Source: Pontiellaceae bacterium B12227 (GTDB lineage: Bacteria > Verrucomicrobiota > Kiritimatiellia > Kiritimatiellales > Pontiellaceae). From it: a stretch of 64,000 bases of DNA. Positions 52,384 to 61,457 of this stretch are shown here, piece after piece (within the stretch, counting starts at the first letter, position 1; each line of letters begins with the position of its first letter). The position numbers were made by a program, and so were the translations under genes. The stretch lies in NCBI GenBank assembly GCA_029432775.1, contig JAROAZ010000001.1:434001-498000 (forward strand), given 5' to 3'. The notes under the pieces are model-generated. The model saw only the letters and a program-made list of their open reading frames with translations, had not been told where the DNA came from and searched no databases.

Positions 52384-54432
52384 ATGAAACCGAATTGTAC
52401 AATCATAGCGCTCGCCGCACTGGCCTCTTTGGCAGTATACGGCACCCCGACCCTCGACTTCCAAACATTGGAAACAGGCGTTAAAATCCTCGAAAATCAT
52501 TCCGCCCGTCCCGATTCTAAAGGCGTTATGAATACCTTCACGCTGAAGGTCCCGGAGTTCAGCCGAGGCGTCTACTACCGCGGCCAGTGGTGGCCCTATG
52601 CCGGTAACCGCATGACCGGCCGCCACATCACCGAACCCAACGGTCCGGAGGGCGGCATCTTTCTTCTGCTGGAACTCAAGGCGGGCGGCTACCTCGCCGT
52701 ACTCCCCCTCTCCGGCGACCAGGCCTATTCCTGGTTCGCACCGAACGGCTCCGATTTCATCCTCAAATTCGGCACGCACGGCAAGGCCTCCATTAAAGGC
52801 GATTTTCCATTGGTGGCCTGGGCGCAAGGTGCAACACCGTATGAGGCCTGTTCCAAGGTTTGGAAGTCTGCGAGTGAAACACCGCAGATTGCAGGGCACA
52901 TGAAGCTGCGCGGGGAAAAGGACTATCCCGACATGTTCCGCTACCTCGGCTGGTGCTCCTGGGAGGAGTTTCATAAAAACATCACCTCCGACCTGTTGGT
53001 CGAACAGCTCAAAGGGCTCGCCGCCTCCCCTGCCCCCGTCCGCTATTTCCTCGTCGACGACGGCCACTTCAACAACCAGACGCTCAAACCGAAAGCGGAT
53101 ATCTTCCCGCGGGGCTACAAGCCGCTGACCGATCTACGCTCGGACGATGGCATCCGCTGGGTCGGCATGTGGCACGCATTAATGGGCGAATGCAACGCCG
53201 TCCGCGCACCCGGCCAGCTCGGCGACATCGATAAGCACATGATGACCACCTACAATAAAAAGAAGGTCGCCAAGCCTAATGCATCCGATGCGGAAGCCTT
53301 CCTCAAATACCTATTCAGCTTTTCAAAGCGCGACGACATCGACTTCGTGAAAGTTGACTTCTATGGCGGTCTGCTCCCCTACTATGCTGGCACCGGTGCG
53401 GGCTCTATTACAGCCGATTTCCCAGCAACCAATGCGAACGCGATCGATAATCCCGCCGAAGCAACCGTCAACTATGCCCGCGTCTACCAGAGGGTGGTCG
53501 AAGATCAGTTCGACGGACTGATCAACTGCAACTGGCACCAGCCGCAGTTCCTCTTCAACTCCGGCAACTCATCGGTAGGCCGTTGCAGTGCCGACTACAG
53601 CAAGGGTAATCTGAAAAAAGCCAAAGCCCACCTCTACGACTCCTATGCCGCCATGCCCTGGCTCGGTCAGATTGCCTGGGGCGACCACGACATGTTTCAT
53701 TCCAACGACAAGTTTGCCGGACGCATGATGGCCATCTCCAAGGCCCTCTCCGGCGCACCGGTCTACCTGTCCGATCCCTACGATCATCTGGACCTCGAAA
53801 ACATCAAACCGCTCTGCTACGAAGACGGCCTGCTGCTGCGGCCGCTCGCGCCGGCCGCGCCGCTACCCGAGGATGTTTTCCAACCCTTGGAAGCCAAACG
53901 CCTGCACCGCGCCATGGCACCGCTGGCCCACCGTTCAGTCGCCCTAGCCGTCTATAACTTCCACGGCGATGCTAAAAAAGATAATCCTGAATTCTCCACC
54001 ACAATTGTTCCGGCCGACTATGCCGCAGCCGGCGGCATGATGCAGCCGTTTTCCAATGATTGGAAACTTCCGGCTGAAGGATTAATCGTCTACGACTATT
54101 ACAAGGGAACCGCACAGAAAATGAATACCGGATACGACGTTTCCATCGAAGGGTTCGGCGATTGCCTGCTGCAGCTCAGCCCGATCAAGAATGGATGGTC
54201 AGTCATCGGCCGCACCGACAAATATCTTTCCGGTGCTGCGGTTGAATCAATCAAAGCCGATAAAAAATCACTCACGGTTCAACTTCATGAATCCGGCCCG
54301 TTCGGCCTCTGGCTGAATAAGGGAACGCCGGTCGCCGAAGGCGTCACGTTTACCGACAAAGGCAACGGCTTCTTCGTTGCCGATCTTCCGGTAAAGGCTG
54401 AGCCGATTCAGTTCACGATCAAACGGAAATAG
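52384..54432 (+). CDS. GH36-like (raffinose synthase/Sip1 family) secreted enzyme
   Basis: 682 residues, signal peptide (to LAVYG). The (beta/alpha)8 domain has the raffinose-synthase/Sip1 marks GWCSWEEFH (~198), Asp325 in K323-V-D325-F (likely nucleophile) and Asp404 in SADYS (likely acid/base). Family members cleave or transfer alpha-galactosyl groups. A C-terminal beta-sandwich (~590-682) closes the protein. Four perfect copies of the TTCCAA-N3-TTGGAA palindrome lie in this single gene (52459, 52851, 53878, 54051). The sulfatase gene follows after 6 nt, so the pair should act on the same sulfated galactan-type substrate. Confidence 0.85.
   Translation: MKPNCTIIALAALASLAVYGTPTLDFQTLETGVKILENHSARPDSKGVMNTFTLKVPEFSRGVYYRGQWWPYAGNRMTGRHITEPNGPEGGIFLLLELKAGGYLAVLPLSGDQAYSWFAPNGSDFILKFGTHGKASIKGDFPLVAWAQGATPYEACSKVWKSASETPQIAGHMKLRGEKDYPDMFRYLGWCSWEEFHKNITSDLLVEQLKGLAASPAPVRYFLVDDGHFNNQTLKPKADIFPRGYKPLTDLRSDDGIRWVGMWHALMGECNAVRAPGQLGDIDKHMMTTYNKKKVAKPNASDAEAFLKYLFSFSKRDDIDFVKVDFYGGLLPYYAGTGAGSITADFPATNANAIDNPAEATVNYARVYQRVVEDQFDGLINCNWHQPQFLFNSGNSSVGRCSADYSKGNLKKAKAHLYDSYAAMPWLGQIAWGDHDMFHSNDKFAGRMMAISKALSGAPVYLSDPYDHLDLENIKPLCYEDGLLLRPLAPAAPLPEDVFQPLEAKRLHRAMAPLAHRSVALAVYNFHGDAKKDNPEFSTTIVPADYAAAGGMMQPFSNDWKLPAEGLIVYDYYKGTAQKMNTGYDVSIEGFGDCLLQLSPIKNGWSVIGRTDKYLSGAAVESIKADKKSLTVQLHESGPFGLWLNKGTPVAEGVTFTDKGNGFFVADLPVKAEPIQFTIKRK
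52459..52473. repeat. TTCCAA-N3-TTGGAA palindrome
   Basis: Perfect copy, spacer ACA, inside GH36. Read in frame as F-Q-T-L-E, the same peptide as at 3143-3157 (spacer ACC). Confidence 0.9.
52851..52865. repeat. TTCCAA-N3-TTGGAA palindrome
   Basis: Perfect copy, spacer GGT, inside GH36; read in the frame giving S-K-V-W-K. Confidence 0.9.
53878..53892. repeat. TTCCAA-N3-TTGGAA palindrome
   Basis: Perfect copy, spacer CCC, inside GH36; read as F-Q-P-L-E. Confidence 0.9.
54051..54065. repeat. TTCCAA-N3-TTGGAA palindrome
   Basis: Perfect copy, spacer TGA, inside GH36; read as S-N-D-W-K, the peptide also encoded by the copy at 13423-13437 in UroD-like 2. Confidence 0.9.
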
Positions 54433-54438
54433 AACACC

Positions 54439-55887
54439 ATGAAACGAAGACGCTTTTTTCAGACTCTTTCGACCGCAGCAGCCGCTGTTTCCTGCCACGC
54501 GGCAAACAACGTCACGAAACCCAACGTGGTCTTTTTCCTGATTGATGATATGGGCTGGAAGGATCTCGGTTGCTTCGGCGCCAAGCTATATGAGACACCG
54601 AATATCGATCGGCTCTGCGCCGAAGGCGTCCGCTTTCCGCAGGCTTACACATCGGCCGCCATTTGCTCGCCTGCCCGCGCCACCGCGCTGACCGGTCGCC
54701 ACCCGATGAAAATGCAGATGTGGAATCACATGCACTTTCTTCCGCAAGGCCAGAAAATTCTGCCGCAATACCTGAAAGATGCCGGCTACCAGAATTGGCA
54801 CGTCGGCAAGTGGCATATGGGCAACGAAAAGGATAAGACCTTTCCCGAAGATCTCGGCTTCGACACCAACATCGGCGGCTGGACGGCGTGGGGTCCGGGC
54901 TCCTACTTCTGGCCCTACCTATGGAACGGTAAGGCGCATAACCGCAACAGTGTTCCCATGCTGAAAGAAGATGGTAAGGAAGGCGAACAACTGACCGACC
55001 GCCTCACCGAAGAGGCACTCAAGTTGATTGATGCCCGCCAGCCCGATCAACCGTTCTACCTCAATTTCTGGTACTACTCTGTTCACAACCAGAAGGAAGC
55101 CAAAGCGGAGCTCATCAAAAAGTACGAGCGCAAGATCCGGGCGATGGAGCTCGAAAAAACAGTCCGACTGGATCCGGGCACGGGGAAAAACCTGCTCACC
55201 AGCGAAACAAACGCAAAATATGCTGCTATGATCGAGACGGTCGACCACTCCGTCGGCCGTGTGATCGAAAAACTCAAAGCCATCGGCGAATACGACAACA
55301 CCCTGTTTATCTTCTTTTCCGACAACGGTTCCACCACCGACGATGTTCCCTGCACGCCACTCAACGGCGGCAAGAACTCAACCTACGAAGCGGGCGTACG
55401 CGTGCCCGGTTTCATGGCGTGGAAAGGCCGCATCCCTGCCGGCACGGAATACAACCATTCCATGTACATCGGCGATGTATTCAACACCGTCATGGAAGCA
55501 ACCGGTCAGACCATTCCTGCCAACCATGAAACCGACAGCACCTCGCTGCTGCCCGTGTTCGCCGGCAAACAGCTGCCGCCCCGCGAGTTTGTCTGGTATT
55601 TCCCCGACACACGCGAACGCTGGGGGCAACGCGCCAATGCCGCCATTTTTGACGAAAAGAGCGGCATGAAATATTTCATGTTTTTCAATGGCGATGGCGA
55701 CGAGCTCTACGACCTCAACAAGGATATCGGCGAAACAACCAACCTGATTGAGCAGCAACCTGAAACCGCGCAGGCCCTGCAGCAGCGCCTGGTAAAATTC
55801 CTTAAGCAAAACATGGAAGGCCTGCCGCCCACCAAACCCAATTTCCAAGCGAGTGTTGAACAACGCCTAGGGCTTACTATAGAATAG
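54439..55887 (+). CDS. Secreted type I sulfatase (S1 family)
   Basis: 482 residues with a Tat-like start (MKRRRFFQTLSTAAAAVSC; Arg-rich n-region but no full twin-Arg consensus). The metal site is LIDDMGWKDLG, the formylglycine signature is C76-S-P-A-R80, the GKWHMGNE element follows, and FFSDNGSTTDD is the second metal site. The length is close to the core family. It is 6 nt after GH36 and 4 nt before the PhoD-like gene, so all three probably share a transcript. It should desulfate the galactan-type substrate of GH36, though the exact position cannot be told. Confidence 0.9.
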   Translation: MKRRRFFQTLSTAAAAVSCHAANNVTKPNVVFFLIDDMGWKDLGCFGAKLYETPNIDRLCAEGVRFPQAYTSAAICSPARATALTGRHPMKMQMWNHMHFLPQGQKILPQYLKDAGYQNWHVGKWHMGNEKDKTFPEDLGFDTNIGGWTAWGPGSYFWPYLWNGKAHNRNSVPMLKEDGKEGEQLTDRLTEEALKLIDARQPDQPFYLNFWYYSVHNQKEAKAELIKKYERKIRAMELEKTVRLDPGTGKNLLTSETNAKYAAMIETVDHSVGRVIEKLKAIGEYDNTLFIFFSDNGSTTDDVPCTPLNGGKNSTYEAGVRVPGFMAWKGRIPAGTEYNHSMYIGDVFNTVMEATGQTIPANHETDSTSLLPVFAGKQLPPREFVWYFPDTRERWGQRANAAIFDEKSGMKYFMFFNGDGDELYDLNKDIGETTNLIEQQPETAQALQQRLVKFLKQNMEGLPPTKPNFQASVEQRLGLTIE

Positions 55888-55891
55888 CTGC

Positions 55892-57330
55892 ATGAAAGAA
55901 CAACATATCGCATTTGTGACCATTGCTATAGCGATCGTCAGCCTGGTCGGAGGCTGTTCTACGGGCGGTCACAAGGCGGCCAAGCCGGTGCTCGATTTTG
56001 TATGGAGTGGCGGGGTAAGCGATTCATCGGCCTCGATTGTTGCAGGGGTTAAAGCCCACCAGAAAATTAAACAGAAACAGGTCGTAGACTATGCGCTATT
56101 CAAAGATCAGGCCATGACCCAGCGGGTGGCGAACGGCACCAAGAAAACCGCTGCATCACCCCCTGGCATTGCCAGGATTACCTTTTCAAAACTCCAGGCC
56201 GACACCCGCTACTATTTTTGCGTAGGAGTTAACGGGGTATTGGAGAGCGAACTGAACGATCAGGATAATGGCGAACATGCCTATACCGGAACGTTCCGAA
56301 CCTTTCCCGCTGCCGGACAGCCGGCTTCTTTCAACTTTATCCATACCTGCAGCACCAAAGCGGGTTCCGAAGGCGATCCTGTTTTTGAGACCATTAAAAA
56401 ACAAAAACCGCTGTTCTTCATGCATACCGGCGACTTCTTCTATGCCGACCAAGGCGGCAACAGCTATACCAATGAAGCAGGCTTCCGCAACTGCTACGCT
56501 AAAAACCTGAATTGCTTTGATGGCGTGGACGCCACATCCCAGGCATCGCTCTATCGAAGCACACCGATTATCTATATGTGGGATGATCATGATTTTGGAA
56601 AAAATGATTGTGTGGGCGAGGTCCCTCCGGGAAAAGATTCCAAGCCCCTCGCCCATGCCGTCTATCGCGAATATGTCCCCCACTACCCGCTAACCGGAAG
56701 AAAGGAAAACCCGATCTATCAGGCCTTCACCGTTGGGCGTATTCGCTTTATCCTGACCGACCTGCGCACCGCGGCGGAAAAACCCGGCAACGATCAAAAA
56801 AGCACGCGATTGGGCCGTAAACAAAAACGCTGGTTCAAGAAAGAACTACGCAATGCCAACGGAAAATTCCCACTCATCGTATGGGTGACCACCATTCCGT
56901 GGAACGGCAAGGCTGATCCCGGACATGACCGTTGGCAAGCTATGCTGCGGAACGCACCGAAATCGCCAATTTCATCAAAGAACATAAAATCAAAGGGCTC
57001 TGCGCGATCTCGGGCGACATGCATGCCACCGCCATTGATGACGGCAGCAACACCGATTTTTCCGATGGTGGAGGCGCAGGGTTCCCCATCTTTCATTCCG
57101 GCCCGCTGGGCACCCACACCTCCATCAAAGCCGGCCCCTACAACCAAGGTGCCAGTGCAGCCCCTCGGCAATTCGGGCTGGTGGAAATCAATGATGACGG
57201 AAAAACTATTCGCGTTACGTGGAGCGGGCGTGATGAAAATAACCAGATCCTCAAAAGTACAGCGAAAGGAGAGGGCTATCCGGCACTGGGAACCCTCCTC
57301 CAATATTCGTTTGAGGTTTCTTCAGAATGA
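55892..57330 (+). pseudogene. PhoD-like phosphatase, interrupted by a frameshift
   Basis: The start (lipobox L-V-G-G-C-S), an N-terminal Ig-like domain (~30-135) and a metallophosphatase core with FMHTGDFFYAD and WDDHDFGKND match the PhoD family. After about base 56940 the first frame loses similarity. The next frame gives YAAERTEIANFIKEHKIKG, then AISGDMHATAIDDGS with the expected GDMH metal site, and stops at 57330. One missing base between codons for W-Q and Y-A would restore a full protein. It may be a real mutation or a sequencing error. The PhoD family cleaves phosphodiesters or monoesters outside the cell; it may be a passenger of the sulfatase operon. Confidence 0.8.
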
Positions 57331-57380
57331 CACCCCTCTTGGTTTCAACATAGACGATGCCGCCAGTTCCGTTGCGCACT

Positions 57381-57395
57381 GGAGCTGGAAGCTCC
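57381..57395. terminator. Hairpin between convergent genes
   Basis: GGAGCT (57381-57386) and AGCTCC (57390-57395) form a 6-bp stem with a 3-nt loop, and a GGGG/CCCC stem lies about 25 nt further on. Located between convergent PhoD-like and sulfatase genes, so it may act on both strands, though T runs are weak. Confidence 0.4.
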
Positions 57396-57447
57396 ATCAC
57401 ATTCGCTGCAAACAACGGGGTGTTAGCCCCAACGCTTCACAATAAAC

Positions 57448-60195
57448 CTACTGAGGTATAGTCGGACGGATAAACAGCTTGCCCGCCGAACCGGACAGAG
57501 AATCCGGAATGGTAACCGTGGTCGGGATTCCTCCGCTCTCGCCATCCAGCGTGGTAAAGACCTGCCAGTTTCCCTCGATAAGATTGGTGGTCGTCTCAAT
57601 GTTGTAGCGCGCCCCATCGAGCAGATTCCTTATGGTATAGTCCATTTCTCCGTTTGCATTGATAACCGATGACGTGGCATTGGAAGCATCGGGCACGGCG
57701 GGATCCAAACCGAATGCAAGTTCGTGATAGTAGCTCAGGCCGTCGCCATCGGCATCTTCCAGCAGCGCGGGATAGGTTGCGATGACCGGCCCGACATTGT
57801 CATAGGCCACCAGGTCGCGCCCCAAACCGATGCGGGCATCAGGAGCGTAGTCGCCGGTGGATGCCATCCAGTCAGCCAGAATTTTGCGATAAGCTTTGAG
57901 CTCGTCTGCATACGCCGGATTGTCAGCGAGGTTGTTGACCTCAAAGGGATCGGCCTGAAGGTCGTAGAATTCCTCTGGCACCTTGTTGCCGAGGAAATAG
58001 CGCTGCTCGGAAGTCAAACTCACGCTGTTTGTCATACTTCGTGGATTAAGAATCCTATTGGCATAATTCCCGTTGATGAAGGGAAGCTCCGGGTAGAAGT
58101 GCCGGAGATATTTAAAGCGATGACCCACAACGGCCCGCGAGCGGTCAAAGATGCCATCAACTCCGTCACGCGTGGCGAACACATGAGAGCGGCTGGTCAG
58201 ATCGGCATTGAAAAGATCCAGTCCTTCCATCTTTGGTGGACGCACCGCATTCCCCGCATTAATGCAGGTTGTGGCGATGTCGATGATGCTGGTCAGGTTG
58301 GTGTCCACGGAGCCGGGAGCAACCTGCCCCGGCCAACGGATGATCATCGGTACGTGGATGCCGGTCTCATAGAGCCACTGCTTGTGGCGCATAGTCGCAC
58401 GGCCATGATCGGAGGCCAGAATAACCAGCGTGTTGTCCGCTTCCCCACTCAGTTCCAGTCCTTCAAGAAACCGGCCGACCACATAATCGGTGGCGGAAAC
58501 CGCATTGAGGGACTGAGCAACATAATTACGCCAGTCGGCCGTATCCTCAAGATAAGGAGGAAGGGTGACCTCATTCGGGTTGACCGCCAAGGATGGAACC
58601 TGCGCATTAGCCCAGGTGGTTCCGGTACCAAAGCCATGCGCCTTCCCCGTTTCGATATTCACAAAGGCGAAGAAGGGCTGCCCCGGGGTCCGGTTGGTCC
58701 AGGCTCCCCCTTTGAAAATAGTATGGGGATCACAATACGGGCTGTCATTGGGCCCCGTAAAGGTGAAATCGTGGATGTACTGGAAGATATGCGGATCGCT
58801 GCCCTTAGCCAAACTTTTCGTGGAATGGCTGTCGTTGGCAAAGTTGAGATCGGTTTTGCCGGATGCGCCCCAGCGAATATCTCCGTTACTCACATTCACG
58901 GTGAAATATCCCGCATCCGATAAGGCTTCCGGAAGCGAGCCATGCCCCTCCGGCAACTGGTCAATATAGTGACTGCGGTGATGCGGCGCCCCAATGGTTG
59001 TGACATAGTTTCCGGATAACAGAGCCGTATGCGATGGGGAGCAGACCGGGTTGGCCACATAGGCGCGGGTATAGCGGATTCCGGTAGAGGCAAGTGTGTC
59101 GATGTTCGGCGTATGCGTGAGGTCTGCATCCGGAGAGATCCCGAAGGAACCATCGTAACAACCAAATGTGGGATCGAGATCGTCGAGATAGATCATGAAA
59201 ATGTTGGGTTGATTAAGCGAAGCATCCGGCATCGCAGATGCTTCCAGCGAATCGGCCGACTCCTCATCCAGATTATTCTTCGCCGAAACCACATAATAAT
59301 AGGTCGTTCCATTCACCGCATTAGTATCCACAAAAAGGGGTGCTGTTGGAACCGCGCCCGGCACGGCTGCATACGGGCCGTTGGAAGTGACCGAACGCTT
59401 GACGACAAAGTGGTCGAACCCGGCCTGATTATTGGAATCCCAACTCAAGCTGATCTTCCCGTTACCCGGAACGGCGGTGACGCCAGTCGGCACATCCGGA
59501 ACGGCTACTTCGCTCGTCTGAACCACCAAAATGGCGTTTGCATGAATACTTCCCGCCTGCGAGGAGAAGGTCAACGACTGGGTGGTTGCATCTGCGGTAA
59601 AACTGCCGACGGCATGCTGCCCATAATCATCCGGCTCTCCCGTGGACACCGCCCCGTTCATGATGCTCACCGTATTCCCGAGGCCATCACCCAATATGAG
59701 GTATTTATAGTTGCGCTGATCATTATAGAAAACCTGAACCTTATAGTCATCGCCAATGGTTAAACCCGAAAGCGAAAGGGTTCCGGTTTTAATCTGATTC
59801 GGATAAGCCAGGCTTCCGATGACGAGATCAAAGTTTGCATCGCCCGTGGAAGCCATGATAACCGGTGCTTTATAGATCGCACTCGCGGCCAGCTTCCCGG
59901 TACCAACGCTCTCGCCGGCATCAGCACCCGTTGAAACAAAATCCAAACCGGCAAATGTTTGCGCCGTAAAGTGGTAGGAACTGGTTCCAGAACCCCCTGC
60001 TCCAGTTACGGTCGAGGAGGATGCCCCCAGGTTGTAGGCGTGCAGTACATTACCTTCAACCAACTGGGATTTACCCGTGGTATCCGTGGCGTCACTCCAG
60101 CTGATGGGGGCAGCGCACGATTCCCTTGGCATGGCGAATGCGGCTAGGCAACCCAGCAACATTAAAAAGTTCGTTTTCAGTGTATTGTATTTCAT
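57448..60195 (-). CDS. Large multidomain sulfatase with atypical CSPSH signature
   Basis: 915 residues, ATG 60195 (MKYNTLKTNFLMLLGCLAAF, signal peptide). A ~200-residue beta-rich domain (~30-225) and a fibronectin III domain (~230-325, YYVVSAKNNLDEES) precede the sulfatase core (~335-770). The core metal motif is IYLDDLDPTFGCYDG, and the formylglycine site reads C385-S-P-S-H389 in place of C-x-P-x-R. The second metal site ASDHGRATMRH looks intact. A DADGDGLSYYHELAFGLDP repeat and a C-terminal beta module follow. The Arg to His change could affect maturation or activity. It is downstream of the SUMF1-like gene on the same strand, with a one-mismatch palindrome between them (60240-60254). Confidence 0.82.
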   Translation of the reverse strand: MKYNTLKTNFLMLLGCLAAFAMPRESCAAPISWSDATDTTGKSQLVEGNVLHAYNLGASSSTVTGAGGSGTSSYHFTAQTFAGLDFVSTGADAGESVGTGKLAASAIYKAPVIMASTGDANFDLVIGSLAYPNQIKTGTLSLSGLTIGDDYKVQVFYNDQRNYKYLILGDGLGNTVSIMNGAVSTGEPDDYGQHAVGSFTADATTQSLTFSSQAGSIHANAILVVQTSEVAVPDVPTGVTAVPGNGKISLSWDSNNQAGFDHFVVKRSVTSNGPYAAVPGAVPTAPLFVDTNAVNGTTYYYVVSAKNNLDEESADSLEASAMPDASLNQPNIFMIYLDDLDPTFGCYDGSFGISPDADLTHTPNIDTLASTGIRYTRAYVANPVCSPSHTALLSGNYVTTIGAPHHRSHYIDQLPEGHGSLPEALSDAGYFTVNVSNGDIRWGASGKTDLNFANDSHSTKSLAKGSDPHIFQYIHDFTFTGPNDSPYCDPHTIFKGGAWTNRTPGQPFFAFVNIETGKAHGFGTGTTWANAQVPSLAVNPNEVTLPPYLEDTADWRNYVAQSLNAVSATDYVVGRFLEGLELSGEADNTLVILASDHGRATMRHKQWLYETGIHVPMIIRWPGQVAPGSVDTNLTSIIDIATTCINAGNAVRPPKMEGLDLFNADLTSRSHVFATRDGVDGIFDRSRAVVGHRFKYLRHFYPELPFINGNYANRILNPRSMTNSVSLTSEQRYFLGNKVPEEFYDLQADPFEVNNLADNPAYADELKAYRKILADWMASTGDYAPDARIGLGRDLVAYDNVGPVIATYPALLEDADGDGLSYYHELAFGLDPAVPDASNATSSVINANGEMDYTIRNLLDGARYNIETTTNLIEGNWQVFTTLDGESGGIPTTVTIPDSLSGSAGKLFIRPTIPQ

Positions 60196-60257
60196 ATCAA
60201 ATCTCTGGCTTGCGGAAACAACATGCACAAACAAAAAGTTTCCAATGCCTGGAAAAG

Positions 60258-61343
60258 TTACAGTGAGGAAACGACTGTGCGGAAGCCGATCTGATTATCA
60301 GATGAAAAAGCACTTTTGGTCACCGACTCATCGCCGCAACGAAGCTGGTCGCCGGCAGAGTGCCACGACCCGCCACGGACCGTTTGCTGTGAAGTCCAGG
60401 TAACTGGTGTGGCGGGACCTGTGAATTCCATCACATTACCCACCATGTTATATAACCCATATCCATTGACTGGAAGATCTCCGACCGGTGCCGTATAAGG
60501 AGCAACATCGCCGTTGAACCAGTAGCTGGGATGATAGCCTGCACTCAAATCATACGTCGGAAAAAGATAACTGGAACCATAATAGACGGCATCCGCGTGC
60601 GAAACCGTATTGCCTAGGGGGAAGCGCTTGCCGGACTGGCCGCCGCGGGCGGCATATTCCCACTCCTCGCTGGTCGGCAGACGAAAGCCGCGGACATCGA
60701 GATTACATTCAACTGTAAAGGAAGCCGAAAAGTCGTAGGTTCGGAACACTTCGCTATTATTCTTCGTGTAACAAGGAGTTAGGCCCTCCATTTCACTCTT
60801 TGCATTGCAGTAAAGGGCGCAGTCGTACCAACGGACCGTATTGACAGGATGTCCCGCAGCCTTGGCAGCCCCTTTGTTTGTTGAAATGGTGTAGCCGTTT
60901 TGGGACGCCCACAGGGCCACATCATCCCAATCCTCCTTGCTGACCTCCATCTCGTCCATCCAGAAGCGGTCCACTGTCAGGGAATAACTTCCAAAGTCTG
61001 GATCGGTACCGCTATTGCTTCCCGCCAGAATCAACTTCATGCCGGGCGAAGGAGGAGGAAGCTCGTAGGATTCGGCATGAAAGAAGTACGATGCGTCTGA
61101 AAGATTGGTCGTAAATTGGCCCGGTGTCACCACTTGGCTGGTCAAATCGTTCCAACCCCCGATGATCATGTCCGACCGGCCATAGAGACGATAGCCCTTA
61201 CTGGGCGATGAGAACCAACTGACCTCGACCGCGACCTCATCCGCAACCTTCTCGCACGAAATTGTCGTTTCCACTGCCCTTGTGCCTGCCGTCAAGCCAA
61301 CCACCAACATTATGGCATACCATTTGTTTTTCCCGTTCTTCAT
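60258..61343 (-). CDS. SUMF1-fold protein (formylglycine-generating enzyme family), lacks catalytic Cys
   Basis: 361 residues with a signal peptide (MLVVGLTAGTRA). Residues ~45-110 are a beta module, and ~115-361 is the FGE-sulfatase fold: DRFWMDEMEVSKEDWDDV, NTVRWYDCALYCNAKSE, RGFRLPTSEEWEYAARGG, YNMVGNVMEFTG and RGGSWHSAGDQLRCGDE. In true FGE the stretch after RGGS carries two cysteines five residues apart that hold copper; here only one Cys is found and it is not in register. Exported, so it is more likely a binding or structural SUMF1-fold protein than a maturase. It lies upstream of the atypical sulfatase on the same strand, 62 nt apart. Confidence 0.78.
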   Translation of the reverse strand: MKNGKNKWYAIMLVVGLTAGTRAVETTISCEKVADEVAVEVSWFSSPSKGYRLYGRSDMIIGGWNDLTSQVVTPGQFTTNLSDASYFFHAESYELPPPSPGMKLILAGSNSGTDPDFGSYSLTVDRFWMDEMEVSKEDWDDVALWASQNGYTISTNKGAAKAAGHPVNTVRWYDCALYCNAKSEMEGLTPCYTKNNSEVFRTYDFSASFTVECNLDVRGFRLPTSEEWEYAARGGQSGKRFPLGNTVSHADAVYYGSSYLFPTYDLSAGYHPSYWFNGDVAPYTAPVGDLPVNGYGLYNMVGNVMEFTGPATPVTWTSQQTVRGGSWHSAGDQLRCGDESVTKSAFSSDNQIGFRTVVSSL

Positions 61344-61457
61344 ACCCTGTTCCTTAACGTGCTTTTTACAAAACCAACTGACTTACAAATCCATTTAATT
61401 AAAAGGAGATGCGGTAACTCCGCACCTCCTTGCTTTCGTTATCGATCGTCACACGGA

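Noticed and set aside
57724-58923. 399-residue plus-strand reading frame opposite the large sulfatase
   Set aside because: It lies wholly antisense to a clear sulfatase coding region, has no domain features and follows from the codon composition.
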